Assembly: GCA_005408345.1 (NCBI GenBank) | Contig: SEMN01000045.1 | Location: forward strand, 1,667,001-1,731,000 | Direction of reading: 5' to 3' | Length of the DNA: 64,000 nucleotides | Source: Macquaria australasica | Taxonomy: Eukaryota; Chordata; Actinopteri; Centrarchiformes; Percichthyidae | Made by a program: the position numbers and the translations under genes | The notes under the pieces: generated by a model | Databases searched by the model: none | What the model saw: the letters and a program-made list of their open reading frames with translations, nothing else | What the model was told of the DNA's origin: nothing | Shown: positions 26,501 to 36,624 of the stretch, piece by piece | Numbering within the stretch: the first letter of the stretch is position 1 | Layout of the letters: each line of letters opens with the position of its first letter

Positions 26501-26655
26501 CGTCAGTGCTCGAGGCGTTGCTGATAGTAATTGGTACTGTGATATTGGTTTTTATTATGGGTATTGTTTTCATTCTACTCCTGCTACTGATCATTACAAA
26601 TATTCCGGGGGGAAAAAGCAAAACAAGGGGGCGTAAATATAGACAGTACACTTAG
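17219..26655 (+). CDS. Divergent CXorf38 paralogue with coiled coil and C-terminal membrane anchor
   Basis: Ten exons, all joined in phase 0: 17219-17425, 21536-21673, 21781-21906, 22287-22439, 23038-23133, 23230-23391, three near-identical exons 24181-24285, 25184-25288 and 25934-26038, and 26440-26655 (stop TAG). The product is 470 residues if all three copies are used. Exons 1-4 match cxorf38 in size (207/207, 138/138, 126/123, 153/150), showing common descent. Seen: a CxxC pair at Cys75/Cys78, WEVAK at the end of exon 2, and VRNNTMH giving Arg162-x4-His167. Residues about 240-405 are charged and heptad-like. A long hydrophobic stretch sits at about 425-454, followed by a short Lys/Arg-rich tail, the pattern of a tail-anchored protein with its bulk in the cytosol (inference). 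The C-terminal half has no counterpart in cxorf38. Function is unknown; an RNA-cleaving HEPN-type role is a hypothesis. AATAAA lies at 26829. Confidence 0.85.
20390..20700 (+). repeat. Teleost interspersed repeat, copy 1
   Basis: It starts with TTCAATTCAGTTTTATTTATATAG and continues with GCCATATCATAACAAAG and a CTCAGGGCACTTTTTCGAAT segment, then runs through a GGAAAAACTCCCTTTTAACAGG region. The first about 75 bases are nearly identical to 59083-59155. Open frames across it are not genes. I do not assign a family name. Confidence 0.7.
20746..21269. mobile_element. hAT-type MITE, copy 1, in intron 1 of the CXorf38 paralogue
   Basis: The ends are inverted: CATAGACTGT plus TATATAAAGATGGACGAC at the left, and GTCGTCCA with TATATACAGTCTATG at the right. 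The inverted similarity extends about 70 bases into AAGTGAAGCCAAAAC. GTACAGCT occurs directly on both sides (20738-20745 and 21270-21277), an intact 8-base target duplication typical of hAT transposition. The interior has no transposase, so it is non-autonomous. A second copy is at 28679-29202. Confidence 0.88.
23464..23525. repeat. (GT)n microsatellite in intron 6
   Basis: About 30 uninterrupted GT units lie 70 bases after the exon 6 donor of the CXorf38 paralogue, probably polymorphic. It is close to the left boundary of the exon-duplication array. Confidence 0.9.
23977..26085 (+). repeat. Three tandem genomic units, each carrying the same 105-base exon
   Basis: The word TTAACATCCACCAGGTGGCC starts each unit at 23977, 24981 and 25731. 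Spacing is thus 1004 bases, then 750 bases. The second and third units lack about 254 bases present in the first (between the CACATTTGAAAAT and ACTAACCTACAG words). Each unit contains a polypyrimidine tract, a CTTCAACCTTAG acceptor, the exon, and a TGG-GTAAGA donor, so all three exons look functional. The last unit breaks off after TTTTTTCAAGTCT, near 26080. Confidence 0.92.
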
Positions 26656-28670
26656 TTACGTATATATGTCTGTTTTCAAAGAAGAACTCACGCTAAATTA
26701 AAAATGGCGCCATTTGCTATATATGCCCTTGAAAAGGCAAATCTATCTCCTTCATGGTTTTCTCTTCTTTCTTTTTTTTGTAAAACAGTCAGTAGCAATC
26801 TATAACAAAATAATATGCTTGACTATAAAATAAACTGTTATTTACAATTAAATGAATAAGTTCTTATTTTCTTTGTATTTTTTTGTCATAGATATGCAGT
26901 GATGATTGCTGGGTAATATGTATGTTGATGTTGTCCAATGAAGTGTCTATTTGTTTCATAATTAGTAAGTAGCGTGCACTGGGGCCCATCGTAACCTTAC
27001 GCCACTGCGCAGCAGGCCTGGCTTTGGTTTTGTGTGTGGGTGGGGGTGGTTGCTGTATGCATACATCTGTTTGCTTAAGCTCATTGTCCTCTGTATTGTG
27101 AGTTATCATTAACCACTTTCATACAGCTTTACCAACTGAGGAGTCCAAATGTATAGGAACGTGTGTATATGATGTCTGTTGCACTTAAATACTTCTAAGT
27201 TGTGATAAAAACATGGTAACACAATTGTGTCTGGGGCATTGTTGCATCACACTTTTTCTCACTTACTTTGTCACAACCGTCGAATAAAAATCATTATTCT
27301 CAAAACAAAGTGTGAAGAGATTTCAGTAATCTGGTTTTGTTATGAAATTACTTGATTACAGGAGAATCGAATGTAAACATGTTTATTCTTGCATTTTAGT
27401 ACAAATGAGCGAGTTTACAGGTGCAGCTCGTCTACATCCTCATCATCATCTTTCAAAGACCTTTACACTATAGGAAACTGACACAGTTGCTGAATATGGA
27501 GCAGACAGACATCACAAAGGGACAACACCCCGCTCATGCAGAGGAGAAGACGTGAAAGTTGGGTGTATGTGTTGATTTCTGTCTTTAGGAGAGACAGAGG
27601 AAGGACAAAGTCTAAATGGATGAAATACTGTGACCATATAGGAGCATTTCTACAATGGTCAGCTGGGTGGTAAAGCAGGACTCAGCAATTTGTTAATTGT
27701 GAGAGAGACCGTTTTCTGTTTTGTAATTTGCAAAACAGGAACTGATTAAAAAAAACATCCCATGACTTGCTGAGAGGAGGGAGGAAGAAGAGAAATAACA
27801 GAATAAAGGGGAACGAGAAGGTCAAAATGTAAAATATTGAAAGGATATAGCATCCACTTGTCTTATTGTAAATAGTAAAAATGTGATAAGACATGGAGGA
27901 TTAAAAGAGGGAAACAACTTAAATCCTTAATTTGGAGCAGAAATAGAGAATACTGGAAACATTTAAAGTGCATGTATTTGTTATCATACCTTTGTGTTGT
28001 GCGTTTGTACTCACTATGAATGGTGTTTTGTTTCTGGAACATTTGTTGTTGTTTTTTTATTTTTTTTTATTTCCATATTTATTTTCTTGCTTGAAAGATT
28101 TTATTTGCACAATGTTTGTATCGTTTGCTTCTGTCTGCTGTAAATGTAACTGCATCCCCTCAAGCAAACAAAAAACAGCATGTCTATCTCATGTCTATAT
28201 TCTCTCTGTATTAATGTGGAGTGCAGCCTCTAAGAGAAAGTAAACTCAACAGTCTTCTGTTGTTAGGCTTTGGTACTGCACCACCTACTGGACATTTAAT
28301 AGGAAAACGTATTGGATTTAAAGTAAGACAAATTAGTTGAGTGAAGACTGCTGCCATGTTCCTTCCAGTCCTTTCTCTGTTGCAAAAGTAGTTTAGTGAT
28401 AGTTTTAGTTCCTGATGTGCCTCCTCTCAGTCTTTTGTAGAAAGAGAAACTGTTTGGCAAAACACAAAGATGTGCTTTCTTTTTACCTATGTTTACTTTA
28501 ATCCATGTAAAAGCTGGGATAGCATGCGGGCGGAAGGAGTCTGTTACCCTGTAAAACCTCATGCCTCCTAGGTCTCGCTGTCCACGGCGTGAGCCTCACC
28601 GAGGCCACTCTTTGATACAAGCGTCATGACATCGAACATAATGAGCCTGAAGCTCCGTGTGGACATGTTG
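26656..28670. other. 3' region and intergenic DNA
   Basis: The 3' untranslated region of the CXorf38 paralogue ends near AATAAA 26829. Positions 27000-27240 and 27655-27775 are related to 29985-30300 and 30310-30415, a decayed local duplication. No coding exon can be supported. The (-) frame ending around 27420 reads as an acidic tail but has no upstream exon. Confidence 0.55.
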
Positions 28671-28678
28671 TTTTGTAC

Positions 28679-29202
28679 TATACACTGTATATAAAGATGG
28701 ACGACGTGACAGCTCCTCAAAAGTGAAACCAAAACATCTGGATCGACCCCTGGTGGCTGGCTGCAGTATAGGTCAGTATAGGTCATAGGCCCTCTCCATG
28801 TTAGTGGATGGGACATTGGGCTGAAAAGTCAAAGCACATGTCAAACACATTTTTCCCAGAGATGGTTTCTGTCATTTAGGTAGTTCTTATCACGCTGATG
28901 TGTGTTCAAGTGTTCATTTTTCTGATCAGTTTGGTTTTAATTAGTTATTTGATGCTATAAAAACGGGGTGTCACGTCATGATTGACAATTGTGAGTGTGC
29001 TCACAATGGGCTAAGGTTCAGGCGGGTGTACAGGCGGGAACTCGATACCGCGGCTCCACCGCAGATCACTACTGCACAGACTCTGGCTCCAAATGACGTC
29101 ACCAACGCAAGATGGCAGCTGCCGTAAGCGGGGTATTTTGGCTTCATTTGTTGCAATGTGAGGAAGTGGAGACGTGTCGTCCATCTTTATATACAGTCTA
29201 TG
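28679..29202. mobile_element. hAT-type MITE, copy 2
   Basis: This element is the same as the one at 20746-21269 along its whole length, in the same orientation. The left end reads TATACACTGTATATAAAG and the right end TATATACAGTCTATG. TTTTGTAC flanks it directly on both sides (28671-28678 and 29203-29210), a perfect 8-base target duplication. Small indels distinguish the two copies. It lies between the CXorf38 paralogue and the SH2 adaptor gene. Confidence 0.88.
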
Positions 29203-30635
29203 TTTTGTACTATATGCTGTTGTAGGCAAAGGAGGTACCGGAAATTTATCACAAGTTGCAGAACTTTCCACCATTGAGTCAGGCTTTCACCATCTGAACG
29301 GACGTGCACGTGCATCTGCATTTGTAGAACAGCCAATAGGAACATGCCGTCTCTCTGAAGTGACTTGTGATTGGCCAAAATCTCCCGTCACAGCTAGATT
29401 TTCTGAAGCCTGAAAACAGAGCCAAGAGGAGGTGAAGTCTAGTTTTCTCTCAGACCTCTTGAATTACAGTGCCCAATGACAAATAGTGCCTAGTCCACCT
29501 TTAACTCTGTATGCTGCATGCTTATTATATGAGGCATTTACATCTCTGCTGTGCAGGCCAGTCAACACACTGTACCCAGAACTCTGTCAACACAAAAACT
29601 GAAGAAATTCACCGGTGCTTCAGCAGCCAGCACAGCTGCTGTGGCAGGGCTTTTTATCGGTGCATTAATACTCAAGCTAGCATGAAGTCAGCTTCTGGTT
29701 TATTTTATTCCTAAACATGTACTTTTAGAAAGTAGTCTAGGGAAACGCACTGAGTCTTTGTACCTTAAAAAGGTCTTTGTACCTTTAATAAGATTTTTAA
29801 TCCTAACCCTAACTGTTAGATGTTGTATTCCACTTTAATCCTTGTAAGTTTTATCTTGTTAAAGAACCTAAGTCTGAATAAGGACTTCATGTACCACTTT
29901 AATAAAGTATTTGCTCTGGAATACTTCTTGTTTTTGTCTAAAAGCTCTTAGATTTTGAAAACACCGGTGAGAGTGCCAAACCAAACCACAGCCAGGTTTG
30001 ATGTCTTTATTTTTGTGTGTGCGTGGGTGGGTTGGCTGGTGGTTTGTGTGGGTGGGACATTGCTGTATGCACGTCTGCCTCATGGTCCTCTGCTCTGTGA
30101 GTTTATCATGAACCACTTTCATTTGGCTTTTAAATCCCAACAGTGTTTGTCTGCACCACATCCTGATGGTGTAATAAAGCTAAAAGTAATAAAGAGTCCA
30201 AATGTATAGAAATGTTTATGTAAGATCGTTGAGATACACTTTTGAAATATGTCAGTTGCAGTTAAATATTTCAAAAACTCATGTTTACACATGCAGGTTA
30301 TCAGAAGGCATAATGGTGGAGTGGGTGGTCCAGCCAGACTGGGCAATTAGTTGTATTTTGTGAGGGTGTTTCTGTGACTTGCAAAACAGGAACCAGTTAA
30401 AAAAGCCCCATGTCAACAAAGCCAAAAAGATGCTTTCATTTTTCGACAGATAAAAGTCAGTATTCGGGTTAGACAAGTGCACAACATGTGAGGCGCAGCT
30501 GCATGACAGAAAAGTGTGAAAACCAGAAAAGCTTTTCCTGCCACAGGGCCTTTCTCACACTCATCTGCTGCTGCTACAACAACCTGCTGCCTCCTCACCC
30601 CGCAAGCACACATGGGTGCCTGCCTCCGAGGCAAC

Positions 30636-33127
30636 ATGGAGAGGGAGGGGACGCTGGTCCGGTCTATTTACTACGGGAGGATTGGAAGCGAGGCCACAGA
30701 GAAGCTGCTGGAGAGGTTTGGACATGATGGCAGCTTTCTGCTGAGAGACAGTGAGACGGTGCAGGGGGCCTACTGCCTGTGTGTGAGGTGAGCTGTGAGT
30801 GGTGGTTTAGCCTAATGTGACCCACAGTGACATTTTTCATTCAGCTATGTCGCACCCTTACAAGTTTGTTGGATCATTCTTTGTTGAAGCTGTCTAATAC
30901 AATGAGCATGTTTTATTTACAGTAACATAACTAACCCTAACCCATCATATGTGGAGATTAGCTGAGCAAACCAGTTGGAAGTGCTGATGTGGAGCTTTTA
31001 CACAGTAGAACCCCACAAGGAACTTCATACAAAATGTGTATCTGAATGTTAAGAGATTTGTAAAACTGTGAGTTGTTAATATTTTCATTGATTTACAGAC
31101 ATATACAGGCTTTCAATAAAAGGGACAAAAAGGAGTTGGGATAAAATCACTTTACATGTAAATAGATTACGTGTTATAGTTTAATTTGGGGTTTATCTGC
31201 TCTGTATGTGTGTATAAATAGTGAATGTTTTGGCAAACCTTTAACTCTTCTACAATAATATTTTGAGTGATTGTTACTAAAGATTTGTACATTTTTACAG
31301 CCACTTGTGTCATGCGTCTTGTATTTGGGGTTCCTGGTAGCTTCTTTGTTAAATCGACAAAATGATAAGACAGACTTATTGCTGAAGTTGCGCTAAAAAA
31401 TAAAAAATAAAAAACAAGGACACTAAGTATGTGGGTGAGGACAGTTTAAAAGATGCTAAACAAAGACAATAATGAATGCATAGAAAGTCAGCAAAACTGA
31501 ACTGATTGAAGCCTCACACACTTTCATTTGAATTACATCACATGAAAGTGTTAACCATGAGCTAAGTATTCCTCCATGTAATGATATTCACTGAACAGCA
31601 TTTCAACATCTCTACAGTAATGTTCTGCCTGCTGCTGTGATTGATGAAGAAGTTTTTCGCCTTGCTGGAAAATATGTTGTGACAGTGAGAAAAATTTAGA
31701 GGCACACTGAAGCCTCAGTCCACAGAAATAGCCCAGTTTTTTTCATGTAAATACAAATTAGGGCATTAAAAAAAAAAAAAAAAAAATTCAAAGGTCATTT
31801 CACACACCATATTTCCATTACATGAGAAGAGATCAGAAGAGAATGAGGAGTATTACTGGATATTCCCACACTAAACTACTGATCTGAAACAAAGCAGGGG
31901 CAGTAACATTTTTGCCAAAATGCATTTGAAGGCATTGCAGAGACCTCTTTTAAAGGGAACCTGTGTTGCCATCGACAAAGTCTACTACAGTAAACCTCAC
32001 AAAACATGAAAAATAAAACCATTTTTTGAAGCAGAAATAACTGGAAATCCAAATCTACAGTGTGTCCATTTTACTGAAATAGAAAGCAAAAAACATGCAC
32101 AATAAAATACTGAAAAATGGAAAAATGACTCTGCTACTAATGAAAGTCCTGCATTCAAATTCTTACTTAAGTAAAAATATTACGTATTAGAAGCAAAGTG
32201 TACTTAAGTACTCATTATTCAAAATTACTCAATTCAAAGTGTTACATTTATTATGTATTTATTATTGGGATTTTATTCCTGATTCATCACCGTTTAACAT
32301 TAACTGTATATACTGTTTGGTAGTTTCATCTATGACAATACATATTTTATAAACTGATCATGTGTTTGACATATAAAATCTTGATCTGAAAAGGTAACTA
32401 GTAACTACAGCTGTCAGATAAATGTAGTGAAGTAAAAAGCACAATAATTCCCTCTGAAATGTAGTGAAATAGTGAAGTAATTGTATAATTTGTACTTAAG
32501 TGCAGTACTTAGTTACATTCCACCACTGTATGGGATCTCCTCGGATTCTACAAACTTTGTAACTTTGCTTCAAGGAGTTAAGGTACAAACATACCAGCAA
32601 AAATGATAATTACAGCCATAAGCCATGAAAGTCTTTCTTATTTACAAAATAGCTGTAATTCGTAGTGTTTCAGAACCTGAGTTGACCAGATTTTGAAACA
32701 TATTAACATAATTAATCCATATACAGAATTTAGAAAGGTAACCAGAAATAACAGCTTGTGGGGGAAAAAAAGAAAAATGAAAGATGGAAAAAATGACACA
32801 ATGAAAATCCGTTTGTTTGCTCTGTCCAAAAAAAATGAATAAGGAGTTACCAAGGTCTAGTTCCATCTCCAGTGTGACACAAAACTGAAATCACCCACGA
32901 GTCATCCTCTTTCAAATTTAATCATCACACTGAAACATGTGTGTATTTGTGCAGTTTCAGATTTGACATCTTCACAGCAAATAATGTGTTTTGCAGGAAA
33001 GCACCGTTTGTCCACACCTACAGGCTTGTACACTCCGCTGACGGCTGGTGTCTACAGGTGGGTGAACATCTGCATGCAGATTGCACATGTCCACACACAC
33101 ACACACTCACATATGTTATTTATGGTT

Positions 33128-33167
<40 letters not shown>

Positions 33168-33318
33168 ATTGGCAGGATTCAGCAGTCAGACTGCAGCATT
33201 TTAGGACTCTGGAAACACTGATAGAGAACTACAGGGGGGGTGCCTCTGTCAGTATACCCCCCCTCACAGATCCACTGGACAAAACACAGCTACAATACAT
33301 CAGCTTGGGACAAGGTAT

Positions 33319-33380
<62 letters not shown>

Positions 33381-33666
33381 TGTTACTTTATGATATAAAG
33401 TATTTTCCTTTGTGTCAAATTGCAAAAACATCCTGAAAAATATCCTATAGCTAAAGCTATGGTAAAGTTAAATCTGGTCCAAGCACACACACACACACAC
33501 ACACACAGAATTTAGTGTGTGTATTTATGTCTGTGGTGCATCAAAGAGTTCCTTTTCAGACATGAAATGTCTGCTCATGACGCGCTCACTCCACTCTAAC
33601 ACAGTTTCACTGCTGTCCTCCACAGAGTTCGTCTACATGGACACATGCAGCAGCAGCAGCTTTTAG
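30636..33666 (+). CDS. sh2d1a: SH2D1-family adaptor (SAP/EAT-2-like single SH2 protein)
   Basis: Four exons: 30636-30787, 32997-33057, 33176-33314 and 33626-33666 (stop TAG). The 130-residue product matches SAP (128) and EAT-2 (132) in length. In these families the single SH2 domain binds tyrosine motifs of SLAM-family receptors in T and NK cells and recruits Fyn or other effectors. Seen: [15 protein letters not shown] at the start of the SH2 fold; GSFLLRDSE with the phosphotyrosine-binding Arg37; YCLCV; a TYRL strand; and [11 protein letters not shown], which retains an Arg where SAP uses Arg78 to contact Fyn. The tail carries Tyr112 and Tyr121 (EFVYMD), more like EAT-2 than SAP. An in-frame ATG lies 24 bases earlier (30612); I chose 30636 because it fits the family N-terminus. 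AATAAA occurs at 34552. Whether this is sh2d1a or sh2d1b is unresolved. Confidence 0.88.
31758..31785. repeat. Poly(A) run in SH2D1 intron 1
   Basis: About 21 consecutive A residues lie within intron 1, without a recognisable retroposon body upstream. Confidence 0.6.
32160..32535. repeat. Dispersed DNA-transposon-like repeat, second copy
   Basis: It shares words with 13200-13455: CCCTCTGAAATGTAGTG, AAGTACTC/AGTACTT and a terminal CCACCACTG. The reverse complement begins CAGTGGTGGAATGTAACTAAG, a typical end of a common fish MITE family. It lies in intron 1 of the SH2 adaptor gene. Confidence 0.6.
33129..33166. repeat. (GT)n tract just upstream of SH2D1 exon 3
   Basis: The tract ends about 10 bases before the AG of the exon 3 acceptor (33175). 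It therefore occupies the position of the polypyrimidine tract. Confidence 0.85.
33319..33377. repeat. (AC)n tract just downstream of SH2D1 exon 3
   Basis: The tract begins four bases after the donor GT (33315) and runs for about 28 units. It is complementary to the GT tract on the other side of exon 3. A shorter (AC)n tract is at 33482-33507. Confidence 0.88.
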
Positions 33667-35230
33667 CCTCTCGCCCGGCAGACCGGCACCATTAATCAGG
33701 TGGACAAACAAGATGACAGAAACATGCAGAACGTGGCACATCAAGGATCTGTGTAGTGTCTGTTACATTTTTATTTTTATCAACGTTTGTTTCACTTTAG
33801 TATCAGTTTAAAAAAAATCCCATTGCGAGTATTACTTGACAAGATTATGAAAAAGAGGCTACTGTAGTGTGTACAAACCCTGCCAATTTCAAGCAGATAT
33901 ATATATCACGATGGATGTACTCAAGAGATCTTGAAAGTCATTAAAGTGTTTTTACTTTGGTGTCCGAGTGAGTGTGAGAACATTGTTTTGTTTTTGTTTG
34001 TTTGCAAAAACAGATGCTGTGGAAATATATCACACGCTATCTCTGTTGCTGTGGTTTCATTTGGGCTGACCTATCACATGTCGTCACTGTGTGTATTTGT
34101 GTGTGAGGAAGTCATGTTTGCCTGTCAGTACAGAAATTGGCTCCACGCTAATGGCCTCAATCTTAAGTCTCTGGTCGTCTCTGCACTTTCTGATGTTTAG
34201 TGTATGAAAAAAAAAGATATTTTGACACAGTTGTGGTCATGTAGTCTATCAAGTTTATTTTTTCTACCAACACACAGACACCGAGCTTTTGTGTTTTATA
34301 TCTGCTTTGGGAAGTCACACTTTGAATGCAGTGATCTATTTGATCTGTGTGGTTCGTGTGCACATATTTTTTCACATCTGAAGGCGCTGTCACAGGATGG
34401 ACTCAGAGAGTGTAACAATACAGGAAATGTAGCAATGCAGGAAAGGCGAACGATCTATTGTGGGCATACGCATTTCACCACGTGGCTTTGTTTAATTGTT
34501 CATTTTTTTAGCATTTCACTTACGACTAGCTCTCATCTGGTATCATGTAAAAATAAAATGTAGATGTGTGTCTGCAACATATACTGTATGTCTTGGATGG
34601 CTCACCAATTGGTCAGGATACTTTTTGAAAAGTGTGACTGATTCTCCATAGTTCCTCCATAGTTCCTCTTAACTGCTGAACTGTGAACAAAACCTACTTT
34701 GTATTGCATGTCAGATTTATCCAATTTTGACACGGGCTGCACTTATTGCTTACTTGAAATCTGAGCTTGTACTTTTTTATCTGCAAAGTATTCCAGTATT
34801 ACTGTGATAAAGCTACTAAATAATGTTGGCCCATGGCTGTAGCCTCAAAGGAAGTGCCATTTTTACCATTAGTCACATGGGACCTGAGTCTGAGAGATGT
34901 GGTTATTATTTGAGAGCTGCAACAAAGGGGCTTCACCTTTACTTGTGTCAGATTCTGAGCTCACCGCTGCTGCCAGAAGTTCTCCTTTGCTTTGTTAATT
35001 GCAGTGGTTCTGTTCTTTTTTTTTAAAATATTTTATTGTCAGTATTAACACATGTAATATCTGCTGCTCTGTGGCCACGAACATTGCAGTCTTGTCTTAA
35101 CATGTCAGTTTATTTTATCGTGAATTGATGTGATCTGTGCTTGATATCTCCAAAGTCAGTTCTTTAAGGAACAGCTTAAACCTAGTTCTGTTTCTTGGGC
35201 TCACTTTTTACAATAAGACTCGCTTTTATG
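33667..35230. other. SH2D1 3' untranslated region and intergenic DNA
   Basis: The 3' untranslated region probably extends to the AATAAA near 34552. No other gene is visible; open frames here have no splice or family support. Confidence 0.5.
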
Positions 35231-35235
35231 AGCCA

Positions 35236-35790
35236 CCTTTATGAAACATTCCTCAGGCAGCATCCTACAAATACCTCGGACTGTGGGTACATGATAATCC
35301 ATCTTTTAAATTACATGTCAAGGAATTATACAATAAAAGTCAAAACTTCAAAAACAAAAGCTAAACTTTGTATAAACCCATTTTTTTCTCGTTCAGTTAG
35401 GCAACAAGTAGTTCAGTCTACAACCTCACCCCTACAGGACTATTGTAATATTATATATATGCAAGCAACAACATCTGCATTTCTTCTTTAATTTTTTTTT
35501 ATCAAAGCGCTCTGAGATTCATGTTAGGAGATGGCTTTAGAAATCATCACTGTGACTTGTACAAGAGAGGAGGTCAGGAGACACCTGTAGTCCTTAGTAC
35601 ATATAAAGCACTTCTAAGAAAACAGCCTATATAGCTTGCATCTCCTCTGCAGTATAGACACAACCTGCTTTACTGGATCTCCAGTGTGCAGCAGGAATAG
35701 AAGTTGGATCACCCGATTTCTTTGGCAGATTTTACAATCCACCATTGACTCTTCCTTATCTGCAATTGTTAGATCTGAGTGAAGTGTAGA
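35236..35790 (+). pseudogene. Decayed LINE reverse-transcriptase fragment
   Basis: One forward frame from about 35254 reads AASYKYLGLWVHDNPSFKLH. YKYLG followed by W and a SF-K-H pattern is the thumb/connector region of non-LTR reverse transcriptases. Several stop codons and frame breaks follow. The element has no clear ends or tail. Confidence 0.6.
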
Positions 35791-35792
35791 CC

Positions 35793-36215
35793 TTTAAAGG
35801 AATATTTCAACATTTTAGGGAATATACTTATTCCTTTTCTGGTGGAGAGTTACATGAGAAGATTGATACCGCTCTTTTGTCTGTCCATTAAATATAGGGC
35901 CACAGCCTGCGGCCAGTTAGCTTAGCTTAGCATAAAGACAACGGGAATAAGGGGGAAACAGGTAGCTTGGCTCTGTCCAAAGGTAACGAAAACCACCTAC
36001 CAGCACCTCTAAATCCCACTGCAGTAATTAATACATCGTAACTCGTTTGTTTAATCTGTACCAAAAAAAACAGCAGCATAAATGCGACTATTCACTTTTT
36101 CTATGCGTAGTTTTATGCTAAAGTATTTCTTGGCTGCAACCAGTAACTTCACGGAGTCTCTGCTGATTGCCTGGCAACTGCTCAGAGCCCAGAAAGAGCC
36201 CGGGACATAACCTCC
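35793..36215 (+). repeat. Copy of the long-inverted-end repeat family
   Basis: It starts TTTAAAGGAATATTTCAACATTTTAGGG-like and contains TTAGCTTAGCATAAAGAC, CTTGGCTCTGTCCAAAGG and CACCAGCACCTCTAAA-like steps. These match the family at 1950-2392 and 56642-57285. I could not find its inverted right end, so it is probably truncated. Confidence 0.6.
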
Positions 36216-36624
36216 TGTAAAATGGAAAATTGTCATCTTTACACTTTTTACACACACCCTGTATAAATAAAGGCTGAATAAATGAATTCATTTGAAATGA
36301 GCAGATGATAACATACTGTGTCACTCAACTTTATTTCACACTCAAAAAGGTATACACATTTTGCAGAAGCACTAGAACTACATTACAGGACCAGCTGACT
36401 GGCTTGTTCAGACAGAGCAAGTGTATTTCACATATGTCCCTTTTGTTGAATTGAATAACAAGTCATTGGAGTTACATGGCCAAGCAGAGCAAAATCCTCC
36501 TGTACATGATATTTGCAGAGTGTTTTGCTGTCATACTGGTATATTTTTATATGTCCTAAAATGTATTAATAAGTGTCACAAATCTTAAAAACCACAAATT
36601 AAATGTGACCATCCCGTATGGCTT

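Noticed and set aside
27415..27465. Minus-strand acidic stretch ending in a stop, looking like a protein C-terminus
   Set aside because: An in-frame stop lies just upstream, no preceding exon could be joined, and the composition comes from a CATCATCAT-type simple run.
29795..29820. Telomere-like TAACCCTAAC words here and near 30930 and 52180
   Set aside because: Only one or two units each; far too short for interstitial telomere arrays.
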